DNA of 64,000 bases from ELB16-189 sp018266435. Lineage in GTDB: Bacteria; Bacteroidota; Bacteroidia; Cytophagales; Cyclobacteriaceae. The notes beneath the pieces were generated by a model. That model was given only the letters and a program-made list of their open reading frames with translations, made no database searches and was not told the DNA's origin. Of the stretch, positions 17,134-25,614 are shown piece by piece. A program made the translations under genes and the position numbers. The DNA lies in assembly GCA_030123525.1 (NCBI GenBank), contig CP126125.1:1488001-1552000 (forward strand). The letters are read 5' to 3'. Within the stretch, counting starts at the first letter, position 1; each line of letters opens with the position of its first letter.

Positions 17134-18302
17134 CGGTTGCGGTTATTGTTTTTGTTATTGGGGCGGTTAGGATTTCGGTTGCCGCGATTTTCATTTTTAC
17201 GTTTGTTGCGGTTTCGGTTTTTCCCCCGGTTTTGAAATTTTTTGTCCAACTTGGCCAGATCGTTATTTAATGTAGCTACCGGAATCTTGGCTTCTTCTTC
17301 GTTCAATTCCAGTGTGGCAGGTTTTTTTCCTTGTCGGTTTAATTCCAAAATTTCGTTCACGCGGTCAACATTAAGGGCATACCAGTTGTTTTCTTCTTTG
17401 TAGGCAAACCACATGAGTTTGCGGAAGATGTCTGTCTTTTGATGTTTGGCCTCGCCTTTTTCGGTGAGCAGGGGTGATGCTATCTCCGGAATAAATTTCA
17501 AGGCTTCCATGTAAGTTTCCAGTTCATAATTGAGGCAGCATTTTAATCTGCCGCACTGGCCGCTCAGTTTGCTGGGGTTGAGCGAAAGATTTTGATAACG
17601 GGCTGCGCTGGTGGCTACGTTTTTAAAATCGCCCAGCCACGTAGAGCAGCACAACTCACGTCCACACACGCCAATGCCACCCAGTCTTCCGGCTTCCTGG
17701 CGCAGGCTGATCTGTCGCATTTCTACACGGGTTTTGAACTCGCCCGCCAGTAGTTTAATCAATTCACGGAAATCCACCCGCTCATCAGCTGAGTAATAAA
17801 AGGTAGCCTTGGTGCCGTCAGCCTGAAACTCGACATCCGAAAGTTTCATGGCCAACTTATGGTCGCGTATGATTTCGCGGGCACGGTAGAGCGAGGGCAA
17901 CTCCCGGTTTTTTACTTCTTCAAATTTTTCGAGGTCTTTGGCGTGGGCGAGCCGATACACTTTTTTAATCTCATTGTCGTTAGCTACTTTCTTTTTTTGC
18001 ATTTGCAGACGAACCAATTCGCCTTGCATGGAGACGTGCCCAATGTGATGGCCATTTTGTGCCTCTACAACAATGGCATCGCCCGTGTGCATTGTTATTT
18101 TTTCTGAGTTGCGGTAAAAATCTTTGCGCCCGTTTTTAAAGCGCACTTCGGTTACATCAAACCGGTCGGCCGCGGGCATATCCATGTTGCTAAGCCAATC
18201 AAACACATTCATTTTATTGCAGCCGCCCGTGCCGCAGGCTCCGTTGTTGTGGCAGCCGGCTACTTTGCCGTCTTTATTTTTAGTTCCGCATGCGCAGCCC
18301 AT
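17130..18302 (-). CDS. ricT: PSP1/RicT family protein with Cys-rich N-terminus and Asn/Arg-rich tail
   Basis: The 390-residue protein has a Cys-rich N-terminal extension (GCACG, AGCHNNGACGTGGC), then the PSP1 domain with GRLGGIGVCGRELCCSTWL and LSGQCGRLKCCLNYE. In Bacillus, RicT with RicA and RicF binds Fe-S clusters and affects RNase Y and mRNA turnover; those partners are not here. The last 45 residues are an Asn/Arg/Lys-rich low-complexity tail. Directly downstream is gldH with a four-base overlap. The product likely acts in the cytoplasm. Confidence 0.88.
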   Translation of the reverse strand: MGCACGTKNKDGKVAGCHNNGACGTGGCNKMNVFDWLSNMDMPAADRFDVTEVRFKNGRKDFYRNSEKITMHTGDAIVVEAQNGHHIGHVSMQGELVRLQMQKKKVANDNEIKKVYRLAHAKDLEKFEEVKNRELPSLYRAREIIRDHKLAMKLSDVEFQADGTKATFYYSADERVDFRELIKLLAGEFKTRVEMRQISLRQEAGRLGGIGVCGRELCCSTWLGDFKNVATSAARYQNLSLNPSKLSGQCGRLKCCLNYELETYMEALKFIPEIASPLLTEKGEAKHQKTDIFRKLMWFAYKEENNWYALNVDRVNEILELNRQGKKPATLELNEEEAKIPVATLNNDLAKLDKKFQNRGKNRNRNKRKNENRGNRNPNRPNNKNNNRNR

Positions 18303-18372
18303 GAATTCTCAGGTTAAAAAGTTTAAAGTTAGCTCGTTGGCATGGTTTGGACAAATGTATAAACTGCCGGAT

Positions 18373-19677
18373 TCAGGATTCAAGATTTTGGCTTGTGTGG
18401 ATTTTTAACACATCCTTTCCTATATCACTTCTAAAGTATTTTCCTTCCCAATTGATTTTTGAAACGGCTTGGTATGCATGGCTTCGGGCTTCAACTAATG
18501 ATTGGCCTTTGCCCGTTATCGCCAAGACCCGCCCGCCATCGGTAACAATTTTTCCGTCCTTCAGTTTTGTGCCGGCATGAAAGACATGAGCATTGGTTAC
18601 ATCGCCTAAACCTGAAATCACTTTTTCTTTTTCATACGCATCGGGGTACCCACCGGCTGCCATCACCACCGTAGTTACATAAGCCGGGTCAATTTCAAGA
18701 GTGTGATTTTTTAATTCGCCTTTGGCACAAGCCATCAGTAATTCAACAAAATCACCCTTGAGGCGCATCATTACCGATTGCGTTTCGGGGTCGCCCATGC
18801 GGGCATTGTATTCAATTACATACGGCTCACCTTCTACATTCATCAGGCCGATAAAAATAAACCCGTTGTAGCTGATGTTTTCTTGTTTCAACCCGGCCAC
18901 CGTAGGCCGGATGATTTTTTCTTCCACTTTTTTCATGAAGGCAGAGCTGGCAAACGGTACAGGGGAAACAGAGCCCATACCACCGGTGTTAGGGCCGGTG
19001 TCTTCATCGCCTATGCGTTTGTAATCTTTGGCTTCGGGAAGGAGGACATAATCTTGGCCATCGGTTAAAACGAAAACAGAAAGTTCGATGCCATCCAAAA
19101 ACTCTTCAATCAAAACTTTGGCGCTCGCATCACCAAATTTTTTTTCTTCCAGCATTTCGCGAACCGTGGCTTTTGCTTCCGCCAGTGAAGAAGAGATTAC
19201 AACGCCTTTTCCGGCCGCCAAACCATCGGCCTTCAAAACATAGGGGGGCTCAAGCTTTTCAAGATACCCTTCAGCTTCTGCAGTTTGATTACTATAAAAT
19301 GTTTTTGCCTTGGCTGTAGGAATGTTATTACGCAGCATGAATTGCTTTGAAAAATCTTTGCTGCCTTCCAACTGTGCGCCTGTTTTGCCCGGCCCCACCA
19401 TCAATATGTTTTTCAGTTTTTCGTCAGCCGCAAAATAATCGCGGATACCTTTGACCAACGGCACTTCAGGGCCTACTAAAACCAACTCAATTTTTTGTGC
19501 GAGGCAGAACGAACCAAGTTGAACAAAATCATCGGCCGCAATAGGTGCATTGGTGGCCAGTTGCGCAGTGCCGGCATTGCCAGGGGCTACAAAGAGATTA
19601 TTGCAATGCAGACTTTGTTTTATTTTCCAGGCGAGGGCGTGTTCGCGGCCTCCGCTGCCAATGAGTAAAATATTCAT
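18373..19677 (-). CDS. purD: Phosphoribosylamine--glycine ligase
   Basis: The start is placed at MNILLIGSGGREHALAWK, the standard PurD N-terminus; a longer frame begins at 19701. The 434-residue enzyme has the ATP-grasp features VLKADGLAAGKGV, GGMGSVSPVP and YNARMGDPETQ. It ligates glycine to phosphoribosylamine in purine synthesis. A TATCTTTG box (19690-19683, minus) lies just upstream, close enough to imply a very short or absent leader. ricT begins 70 bases after its stop; co-transcription is possible. Confidence 0.95.
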   Translation of the reverse strand: MNILLIGSGGREHALAWKIKQSLHCNNLFVAPGNAGTAQLATNAPIAADDFVQLGSFCLAQKIELVLVGPEVPLVKGIRDYFAADEKLKNILMVGPGKTGAQLEGSKDFSKQFMLRNNIPTAKAKTFYSNQTAEAEGYLEKLEPPYVLKADGLAAGKGVVISSSLAEAKATVREMLEEKKFGDASAKVLIEEFLDGIELSVFVLTDGQDYVLLPEAKDYKRIGDEDTGPNTGGMGSVSPVPFASSAFMKKVEEKIIRPTVAGLKQENISYNGFIFIGLMNVEGEPYVIEYNARMGDPETQSVMMRLKGDFVELLMACAKGELKNHTLEIDPAYVTTVVMAAGGYPDAYEKEKVISGLGDVTNAHVFHAGTKLKDGKIVTDGGRVLAITGKGQSLVEARSHAYQAVSKINWEGKYFRSDIGKDVLKIHTSQNLES

Positions 19678-19804
19678 GGGCTCAAAGATAACCGTATGCA
19701 CGAGATGAGTACTTAAAAAATAATACGCGGTACTTTTCCAATCATCGCCTTTCGTGAGTTTGGCGCGAGCCTGGGCCGGTAACGATGGGGTTAGGTTCTA
19801 GGCT

Positions 19805-19820
19805 TCGTTTACGAAAACGA
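19805..19820. terminator. Hairpin downstream of the T9SS cargo gene
   Basis: TCGTTT (19805-19810) and AAACGA (19815-19820) form a perfect 6-bp stem with a 4-base loop, between the stop of the T9SS cargo gene and the promoter side of purD. It is in the right place to stop transcription from the cargo gene, but a U-run is not evident. Confidence 0.3.
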
Positions 19821-19841
19821 GAGAAGAGGATACCTGAAAAA

Positions 19842-22508
19842 TTACCTCACCACAAACCGGTATCGGGTGTTTCCGATGGACAAGATATAAACCCCGGGCG
19901 ATAAGGTATCAGCCGCCAGCGAGGCATTAAGCGAGCCATTTTCATCGGTGCCAACCGCGGTTTGGATTAGACTGATACCCTGTAGATTGACCACCTGTAG
20001 CGGAGCCGGTGCATTGGGTTGAAGGCCATCCATTTCTACGTGCAAGAACTGACTTTGGGCAACCGGGTTCGGATAAATTTTGATAGGGCTTACTTCCGTT
20101 ACGGCTACCGCAATCACTTCAAAAGAAGAAGTTTTTCCGTCAAAATCGGTTTGTTGCAATTTGTAATAGTTGGTGCCGAGCACCGGATGGTAGTCTGTGA
20201 GTGTGTAGCTGTGGGCAATATTAGTCGTGCCATTGCCGGCTACCGTACCAACCGGCACGAAATCAGAACCGGTGGTGGAGTGCAATACGGTAAAAAAATT
20301 GTTGTTGAGTTCAGATTGGGTTTGCCATTGCAAACTCACCCCATAATTTTTAGCAACACCGGTAAAAGAAATTAGCTCGATGGGCAGGGGAGTTCTGAAC
20401 ATATTAACCGATCCAATGTAAAAATTATTAGAAAGGTTGGCAGTAGTTAAACCGGTTCGTTGAGCCATAGGGCTTATGAGTGTACCACTATTGACACCCG
20501 CTGTACCTACTACGGATGCGGAAAGACAGAGCCTAAGATCATTTACATTTCCAACAGTACCAAATCCGGTACCTCCGGCATTCAAATTAAAATTACCACC
20601 TGAAACAATACCTGACGTACTGCAAGTCCAATAAGAATCACTTCGCAAGCTAATGGTAGATGCACCATCGGTGATATTTGAATTGCTGGTAGTAGATAGA
20701 CCAGTATGGGTTAATGAGATTCTTCCACCGGTTGAAATTCCGGTAGCTGGGTTTGAAACGTAAAAGGGACGGAAGTCTGCAGAAGTACCCATAGGAAAAA
20801 AACCGATAACGGATCCATTAGCAATTGTTCCGGTGTTGAAATACCGGGTAAATGTTCCGCCATACGCCCATCCGTTAGTGGAGGCACCGGCATGAGATAA
20901 GGTTCCTGGAGCAGCAGCAGTGGTTCCGATAGTGAGCGTGTTGCCGTTTAGGTTGATATTGCCTTTAGTCATTGTTAAAGTACCTGAACCACCAACTACA
21001 ACGTTTCCGGATGATATGGTGATTTGTGGTGAAGTAGCGAATGTATTATTAAGAGTTAAGCTATTGAATACTGTACCAAATGCATTACCTGTATTGGTAA
21101 TAGTTTGCGCAGCGCTTCCATTAAAAGTAACGGTTTGTGTTCCCTCTATAAAGGGATCGCCATTCGTGCTTGTATTATTCCAGTTACCGGCTACAGAGAG
21201 AGAATAGGTACTGACACTAAATCTGGCCGTATTTTGAATAGACAAATTACCGGATACAATGGTATTGGCTAATAATGCTTTGATCTGGTTGCCAGTTCCG
21301 GAAAGGGTGAGGTGATAGTAAGTAGATGCGGAGGGACTATAAATATTTTGCCCACCGGAGGTGAGGTTGTAGTTAACCGTATTTCCGGAATTGGAAGCAT
21401 TAAATGTGTTGACTGTGATTGTAGAGCCGCTGTAATTTAGTGTACTGTTGGTGCCCTGAGTCCAGGTGCCGTTACCCTGAAGTGTACCTGCTGCTGCATT
21501 GGTCATAGAAACAGAGGCGGTGTTAGTATTGTTTACGGTTACTCCCGTAATGATAACGGTATTGGCAAAACTTACAGTAGTTGTACCTGAAATTGATTGG
21601 GGTGTATTGGTATTGAAGGTAGCTCCCCCCGCAGAAAAAGAAGAACCGCTACTGGTAATGCCCCCCTGAAAAATTAGGTTGCCCGGTGTAGTTACAGCAG
21701 TGGTAGTAAAGGCACCGGTCAAATTTACATTGCCGGTAAAGGTGTCAATGCCTGAATTGCTATTGTCAGTAAAGCTACCCGTGCCAGTGGTTGTGCCTAT
21801 AACGGACAAATTACCTGTGTTCGAAAAAGTAACTACGATACCGGTAATCACAATATTATTAGCAAAAGAGAGATTGGTAGTGCCCGTTATTGCTTGGGCA
21901 TTGGTATTAAACGTGGCACCGCCTGCGTTAAACGTTCCGCTGTTGGCAATACCACCTTTAAATATCATGTTGCCTGTTCCTGTAACTCCAGTTGAAGTAA
22001 AACTACCTCCAGCGTTTGTGGTAACTAATCCTGTAAAAGTATAGATGCCTGTACCATTCAATACTAATTGACCGGATATAGATGAAGCACCAGAAACAGT
22101 TAAATTTCCCGATCCACTGTAAGTAAATATGTCAAATGCTGTTGAAATTGTAAAAGAGGTGTTAACGGTTAAGATAGGGTTGCCTGAGGTAGCAAAAGCT
22201 CCCAAACCTGTATTTTGTACAAAGTTATTGATGCTGAAGGCTGGGCTAACATCTAAGGTTAGTGCGGACAAAAAGGAGCCATAAGTAACTGTATTGGGAG
22301 TACTGAATTGCCCCGGATACCCTTGAAGAGCCGTAGGCGTTGCCCAAGAAGCCCCGTCCCATCTCTTCCATGTGCCTAAGGCAGACCAATTACCGACCCC
22401 AAATGATGATATATTGGTTTGATAGTCTCCTACTGACTGGGCATTTAGAGAAATAGCACAAAACAAGGTGCTAACTATCAACCAAAATCTGCAAGTATTT
22501 AATTTCAT
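19842..22508 (-). CDS. Type IX secretion system cargo with repeats and C-terminal sorting domain
   Basis: The 888-residue protein has a signal peptide (LIVSTLFCAISLNAQ), an Asn/Thr/Gly-rich beta-helix-like passenger, and, after residue 750, a small beta-sandwich (PLPIELISFTG) followed by a T9SS type A domain starting IKIYPNPV and ending YILSIGNTRYRFVVR. Two tandem units of about 99 residues begin at YTFTG (156) and DTFTG (255) and share FNTN, SISGTT and VIITGV segments. Such proteins are exported to the surface; PorW/SprE in this window is part of the machinery. No enzymatic motif is seen, so an adhesin-like role is inferred. Confidence 0.9.
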   Translation of the reverse strand: MKLNTCRFWLIVSTLFCAISLNAQSVGDYQTNISSFGVGNWSALGTWKRWDGASWATPTALQGYPGQFSTPNTVTYGSFLSALTLDVSPAFSINNFVQNTGLGAFATSGNPILTVNTSFTISTAFDIFTYSGSGNLTVSGASSISGQLVLNGTGIYTFTGLVTTNAGGSFTSTGVTGTGNMIFKGGIANSGTFNAGGATFNTNAQAITGTTNLSFANNIVITGIVVTFSNTGNLSVIGTTTGTGSFTDNSNSGIDTFTGNVNLTGAFTTTAVTTPGNLIFQGGITSSGSSFSAGGATFNTNTPQSISGTTTVSFANTVIITGVTVNNTNTASVSMTNAAAGTLQGNGTWTQGTNSTLNYSGSTITVNTFNASNSGNTVNYNLTSGGQNIYSPSASTYYHLTLSGTGNQIKALLANTIVSGNLSIQNTARFSVSTYSLSVAGNWNNTSTNGDPFIEGTQTVTFNGSAAQTITNTGNAFGTVFNSLTLNNTFATSPQITISSGNVVVGGSGTLTMTKGNINLNGNTLTIGTTAAAPGTLSHAGASTNGWAYGGTFTRYFNTGTIANGSVIGFFPMGTSADFRPFYVSNPATGISTGGRISLTHTGLSTTSNSNITDGASTISLRSDSYWTCSTSGIVSGGNFNLNAGGTGFGTVGNVNDLRLCLSASVVGTAGVNSGTLISPMAQRTGLTTANLSNNFYIGSVNMFRTPLPIELISFTGVAKNYGVSLQWQTQSELNNNFFTVLHSTTGSDFVPVGTVAGNGTTNIAHSYTLTDYHPVLGTNYYKLQQTDFDGKTSSFEVIAVAVTEVSPIKIYPNPVAQSQFLHVEMDGLQPNAPAPLQVVNLQGISLIQTAVGTDENGSLNASLAADTLSPGVYILSIGNTRYRFVVR

Positions 22509-22555
22509 AATTATTAATTAACACTTAATGGATATCATCGTCAACTAGTAATCCC

Positions 22556-24028
22556 TCACTTCCTACTATAATTTGGTGACTCTCTTGTAATAGAAACATC
22601 GTGCGGGTGGCTTTCAGTTATACCAGCAGTAGTGATTTTTACAAATTTAGCAGATTTTAATTTCTCTAAGTTTTTTGCCCCGCAGTAGCCCATGCCGGCT
22701 TTTAGCCCTCCTACTAATTGATATAAAATTTCTGAGGCCAGCCCTTTGTACGGCACACGTCCTGAAATTCCTTCGGGCACTAACTTCTTGATATCGTCTT
22801 CCACATCTTGAAAATAACGGTCCTTGCTTCCCTCTTCCATTGCTTCAATCGAGCCCATGCCGCGGTAGGATTTAAACCTCCGCCCTTCGTAAATGATAAT
22901 TTCACCTGGGGCTTCTTCGGTGCCGGCCAACAGGGAGCCTATCATTACGCTATCGGCCCCGGCTGCGAGTGCTTTCACCATGTCTCCCGAAAAACGGATG
23001 CCGCCATCGGCAATGGTTTTTACGGGCGAGCCTTTCAGGGCTTTGGCGGCTTCGTACACGGCCGAAAGTTGCGGCAGGCCAACGCCCGCCACCACGCGCG
23101 TGGTGCAAATGCTTCCCGGCCCAACACCCACCTTCACCGCATCGGCTCCAATCTTGGCCAGTGCTTTTGCCGCTTCACCCGTGGCTATGTTGCCCACCAC
23201 TAATTCCATTTCAGGAAATTTTTTCTTCACGCGTTTGGCTGAATCCATCACGCCTTTGGAGTGACCGTGTGCCGTATCAATGCTGATTACATCCACCCCG
23301 GCATTTTTCAGCGCTTCAATGCGATCCATAATATCGTAGGTTACGCCTACGGCTGCACCCACGCGCAATCTTCCAAATTCATCTTTGCAGGCATAGGGTT
23401 TGTTTTTCTTTTTCAGAATGTCTTTGTAAGTAACAAGCCCTGTGAGTTTTCCTTTTTTATTGACTACCGGCAGTTTTTCGATTTTATAATTCTGTAAAAT
23501 TTTCTCTGCTTTTTCCAGTGTGATGCCTTCGGGCGCGGTAATCAGGTTTTCTTTGGTCATGATCTGCTCAATCGGTTTAGACAGATCTTTTTGAAAACGA
23601 AGATCACGATTGGTGATGATGCCCACCAGTTTTCCATTTCCGTCAACTACCGGAATGCCCCCGATTTTATATTCGCGCATGATTTTTTCGGCATCGCGCA
23701 CGGTAGAGTTTACCTGAAGTGTGACCGGGTCGAGGATCATGCCGCTTTGCGAGCGTTTTACTTTGCGCACGTGCTCGGCCTGCGCTTCAATGCTCATGTT
23801 TTTATGGATGAACCCCAGGCCGCCTTCCAGCGCCATGCCAATGGCCAGGTTGGATTCGGTAACGGTATCCATCGCGGCCGAAATAATGGGTATGTTCAGC
23901 TTAATTTTGTTAGTCAGGTAGGTTTCTGTTGAGGTTTCGCGCGGCAGCACTTCGCTGTAGGCGGGCACTAATAAAACGTCATCGTAGGTAAGGGCTTCAA
24001 AAAGGAATTTGGAAGGATTGAGGGGCAT
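22556..24028 (-). CDS. guaB: Inosine-5'-monophosphate dehydrogenase
   Basis: The 490-residue enzyme has AYSEVLPRE and the TIM barrel, a CBS pair at about 100-205 (for example KIGGIPVVDGNGKLVGIITN), and catalytic Cys308 in GPGSICTTRVVAGVG. It oxidises IMP to XMP, the first step of GMP synthesis. A TAACTTTG box (24070-24063, minus) lies about 35 bases upstream; no good -33 TTG accompanies it. purD nearby is also a purine gene, but the T9SS cargo gene separates them. Confidence 0.96.
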   Translation of the reverse strand: MPLNPSKFLFEALTYDDVLLVPAYSEVLPRETSTETYLTNKIKLNIPIISAAMDTVTESNLAIGMALEGGLGFIHKNMSIEAQAEHVRKVKRSQSGMILDPVTLQVNSTVRDAEKIMREYKIGGIPVVDGNGKLVGIITNRDLRFQKDLSKPIEQIMTKENLITAPEGITLEKAEKILQNYKIEKLPVVNKKGKLTGLVTYKDILKKKNKPYACKDEFGRLRVGAAVGVTYDIMDRIEALKNAGVDVISIDTAHGHSKGVMDSAKRVKKKFPEMELVVGNIATGEAAKALAKIGADAVKVGVGPGSICTTRVVAGVGLPQLSAVYEAAKALKGSPVKTIADGGIRFSGDMVKALAAGADSVMIGSLLAGTEEAPGEIIIYEGRRFKSYRGMGSIEAMEEGSKDRYFQDVEDDIKKLVPEGISGRVPYKGLASEILYQLVGGLKAGMGYCGAKNLEKLKSAKFVKITTAGITESHPHDVSITRESPNYSRK

Positions 24029-24164
24029 GGCAAATAAGATTTAAGATTCGTTATTTGCCGGGCAAAGTTAAATCAATTAATTGATTTGTTGATTCGATGA
24101 TTCGTTAATTTGAAAAATATATCGAGGATACAATCACCGGATTAATCTCATGAACTGAATCAGT

Positions 24165-24911
24165 ATGCGGTATTTCTTTGAAATCAGCTATAACGGAACA
24201 AACTACCACGGCTGGCAAAATCAGGCCAACGCCATTGGCGTGCAACAGGTTGTGGAAGAGACGCTGAGCAAGTTGCTTCGAAAGAAAATAGAAATTACTG
24301 GCAGCGGCCGCACCGACACGGGGGTTCATTGTTTGCAACAGTTTTTTCACATGGACCTGGATAATGAAATAAATGAAAACGATCTGTTGCACCGGCTCAA
24401 TGCATTTCTTCCGCGCAGCATTGCCATTCTCTCAATCAAGCGAGTGAATGATAATGCTCATGCGCGCTATGATGCGCGTGAACGCAGCTATGAATACCGT
24501 ATTACGTTAAAAAAAAATCCATTGCTCATCGGTTATGCTTATCATTTTTTTAAATCACTCGATGTAAAGAAAATGAATGAGGCGGCTTTGCTGCTTTATG
24601 GGGTGCATGATTTTACGTGTTTCAGCAAAGTAAAAACAGATGTAAACCATTTTGTATGTCACATCAATAAAGCAAAGTGGAAGAAAAGCAAAGACTTACT
24701 CATTTTTGAAATTACCGCCAACCGTTTTTTACGCGGAATGGTACGAGCGGTTGTGGGCACGTTGCTGGATGTAGGCACGGGAAAAATTTCCATTCCTGAT
24801 TTTCAAAAAATCATGGAAAGCAAAGACCGGAAAAAAGCCGGAATGAATGTGCCGGCCGAAGGACTCTACCTGAAAAGCGTGAAATATAAAAAAGGGATTT
24901 TCATGAGGTGA
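24165..24911 (+). CDS. truA: tRNA pseudouridine synthase A
   Basis: The 248-residue protein has the TruA signature: the N-terminal FEISYNGTNYHGWQNQ, catalytic Asp51 in GSGRTDTGVHCLQQ, YEYRI, and the C-terminal FLRGMVRAVVGTLLDVG. TruA makes pseudouridine at positions 38-40 of tRNA anticodon stems. It is divergent from guaB and convergent with the haem-binding gene downstream. Length is normal. Confidence 0.95.
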   Translation: MRYFFEISYNGTNYHGWQNQANAIGVQQVVEETLSKLLRKKIEITGSGRTDTGVHCLQQFFHMDLDNEINENDLLHRLNAFLPRSIAILSIKRVNDNAHARYDARERSYEYRITLKKNPLLIGYAYHFFKSLDVKKMNEAALLLYGVHDFTCFSKVKTDVNHFVCHINKAKWKKSKDLLIFEITANRFLRGMVRAVVGTLLDVGTGKISIPDFQKIMESKDRKKAGMNVPAEGLYLKSVKYKKGIFMR

Positions 24912-25004
24912 GGCAATGAAATTTTTTTGGAATCACCCCTGAGGAGAACGATAGACAGAAGTTTTAAAAATCGTCTCCGCAGAGCAGATGGCGATACAAA
25001 ATGC

Positions 25005-25499
25005 TTATTTTTTCTCAGGTTTGGGCTCGGGCTCATCGGCTACCGATATAGTGGCTCCTACCGCTTGTGCCCAGTCCATAATTGTTTTAGCCTGCTCAGG
25101 CGACAAAGCCGCCTCCCGGTGCATGAATGTATAACTCTCCAGCGGCATACCCCCCTCTTTCATTTCATCTACCATGTCTTCAAATTTATGTTTGGCCCGT
25201 TTGTCTTTGTAGGTAGCGTATTCTGAAAAATTAAGATGGCGCTTGCCATCGTTGATGTGCGAAGACTGTATCCACCAGCCCAGCGGCTGAATGTTGGTGT
25301 ACCACGGGTAGTTGGTGTGGTTGCTGTGGCAATCGTAGCACGATTGTTTTAAAATGGTTTGCACTTCGGTTGGCACGTGGTATTTGGTGGCAATGAAATT
25401 AGGGCCTTCTGCTTCACCGGTATTGCGGGCCGGGCGGATGAATTGGATGACTACCAGCACAAGGGCCAAGGCCAGAAGAATTTTTTTAATTCGTGTCAT
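25005..25499 (-). CDS. Haem-binding domain protein (CxxCH, PF14376-like)
   Basis: The 164-residue protein starts with a membrane anchor or signal (ILLALALVLVVIQFI), then has one CxxCH haem motif in LKQSCYDCHSNHTNYPWY, a WWIQSSHINDGKRHLNF stretch, and a Pro/Glu/Lys-rich tail (EPEPKPEKK). This is the pattern of a small periplasmic cytochrome c-like protein common in Bacteroidota. It follows ccmF by 115 bases on the same strand, so it may belong to the cytochrome maturation operon as a client. Its redox partner is not known. Confidence 0.87.
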   Translation of the reverse strand: MTRIKKILLALALVLVVIQFIRPARNTGEAEGPNFIATKYHVPTEVQTILKQSCYDCHSNHTNYPWYTNIQPLGWWIQSSHINDGKRHLNFSEYATYKDKRAKHKFEDMVDEMKEGGMPLESYTFMHREAALSPEQAKTIMDWAQAVGATISVADEPEPKPEKK

Positions 25500-25614
25500 A
25501 GTGATTATAAATTTTGAAGATTTGACTGTTAAAAACGTAAATCAGCCATTAGACAACCAACTATTAAATTTATTCCACCTCAGGGTGTCTTTTTATTTCA
25601 CCGGGTTGCCGTTT

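Noticed and set aside
20920..22044. Long plus-strand frames opposite the T9SS cargo gene (for example 20920-21207, 21679-22044)
   Set aside because: They mirror the Thr/Asn/Gly-rich repeats of the real gene, giving Val/Pro-rich nonsense with no start context.
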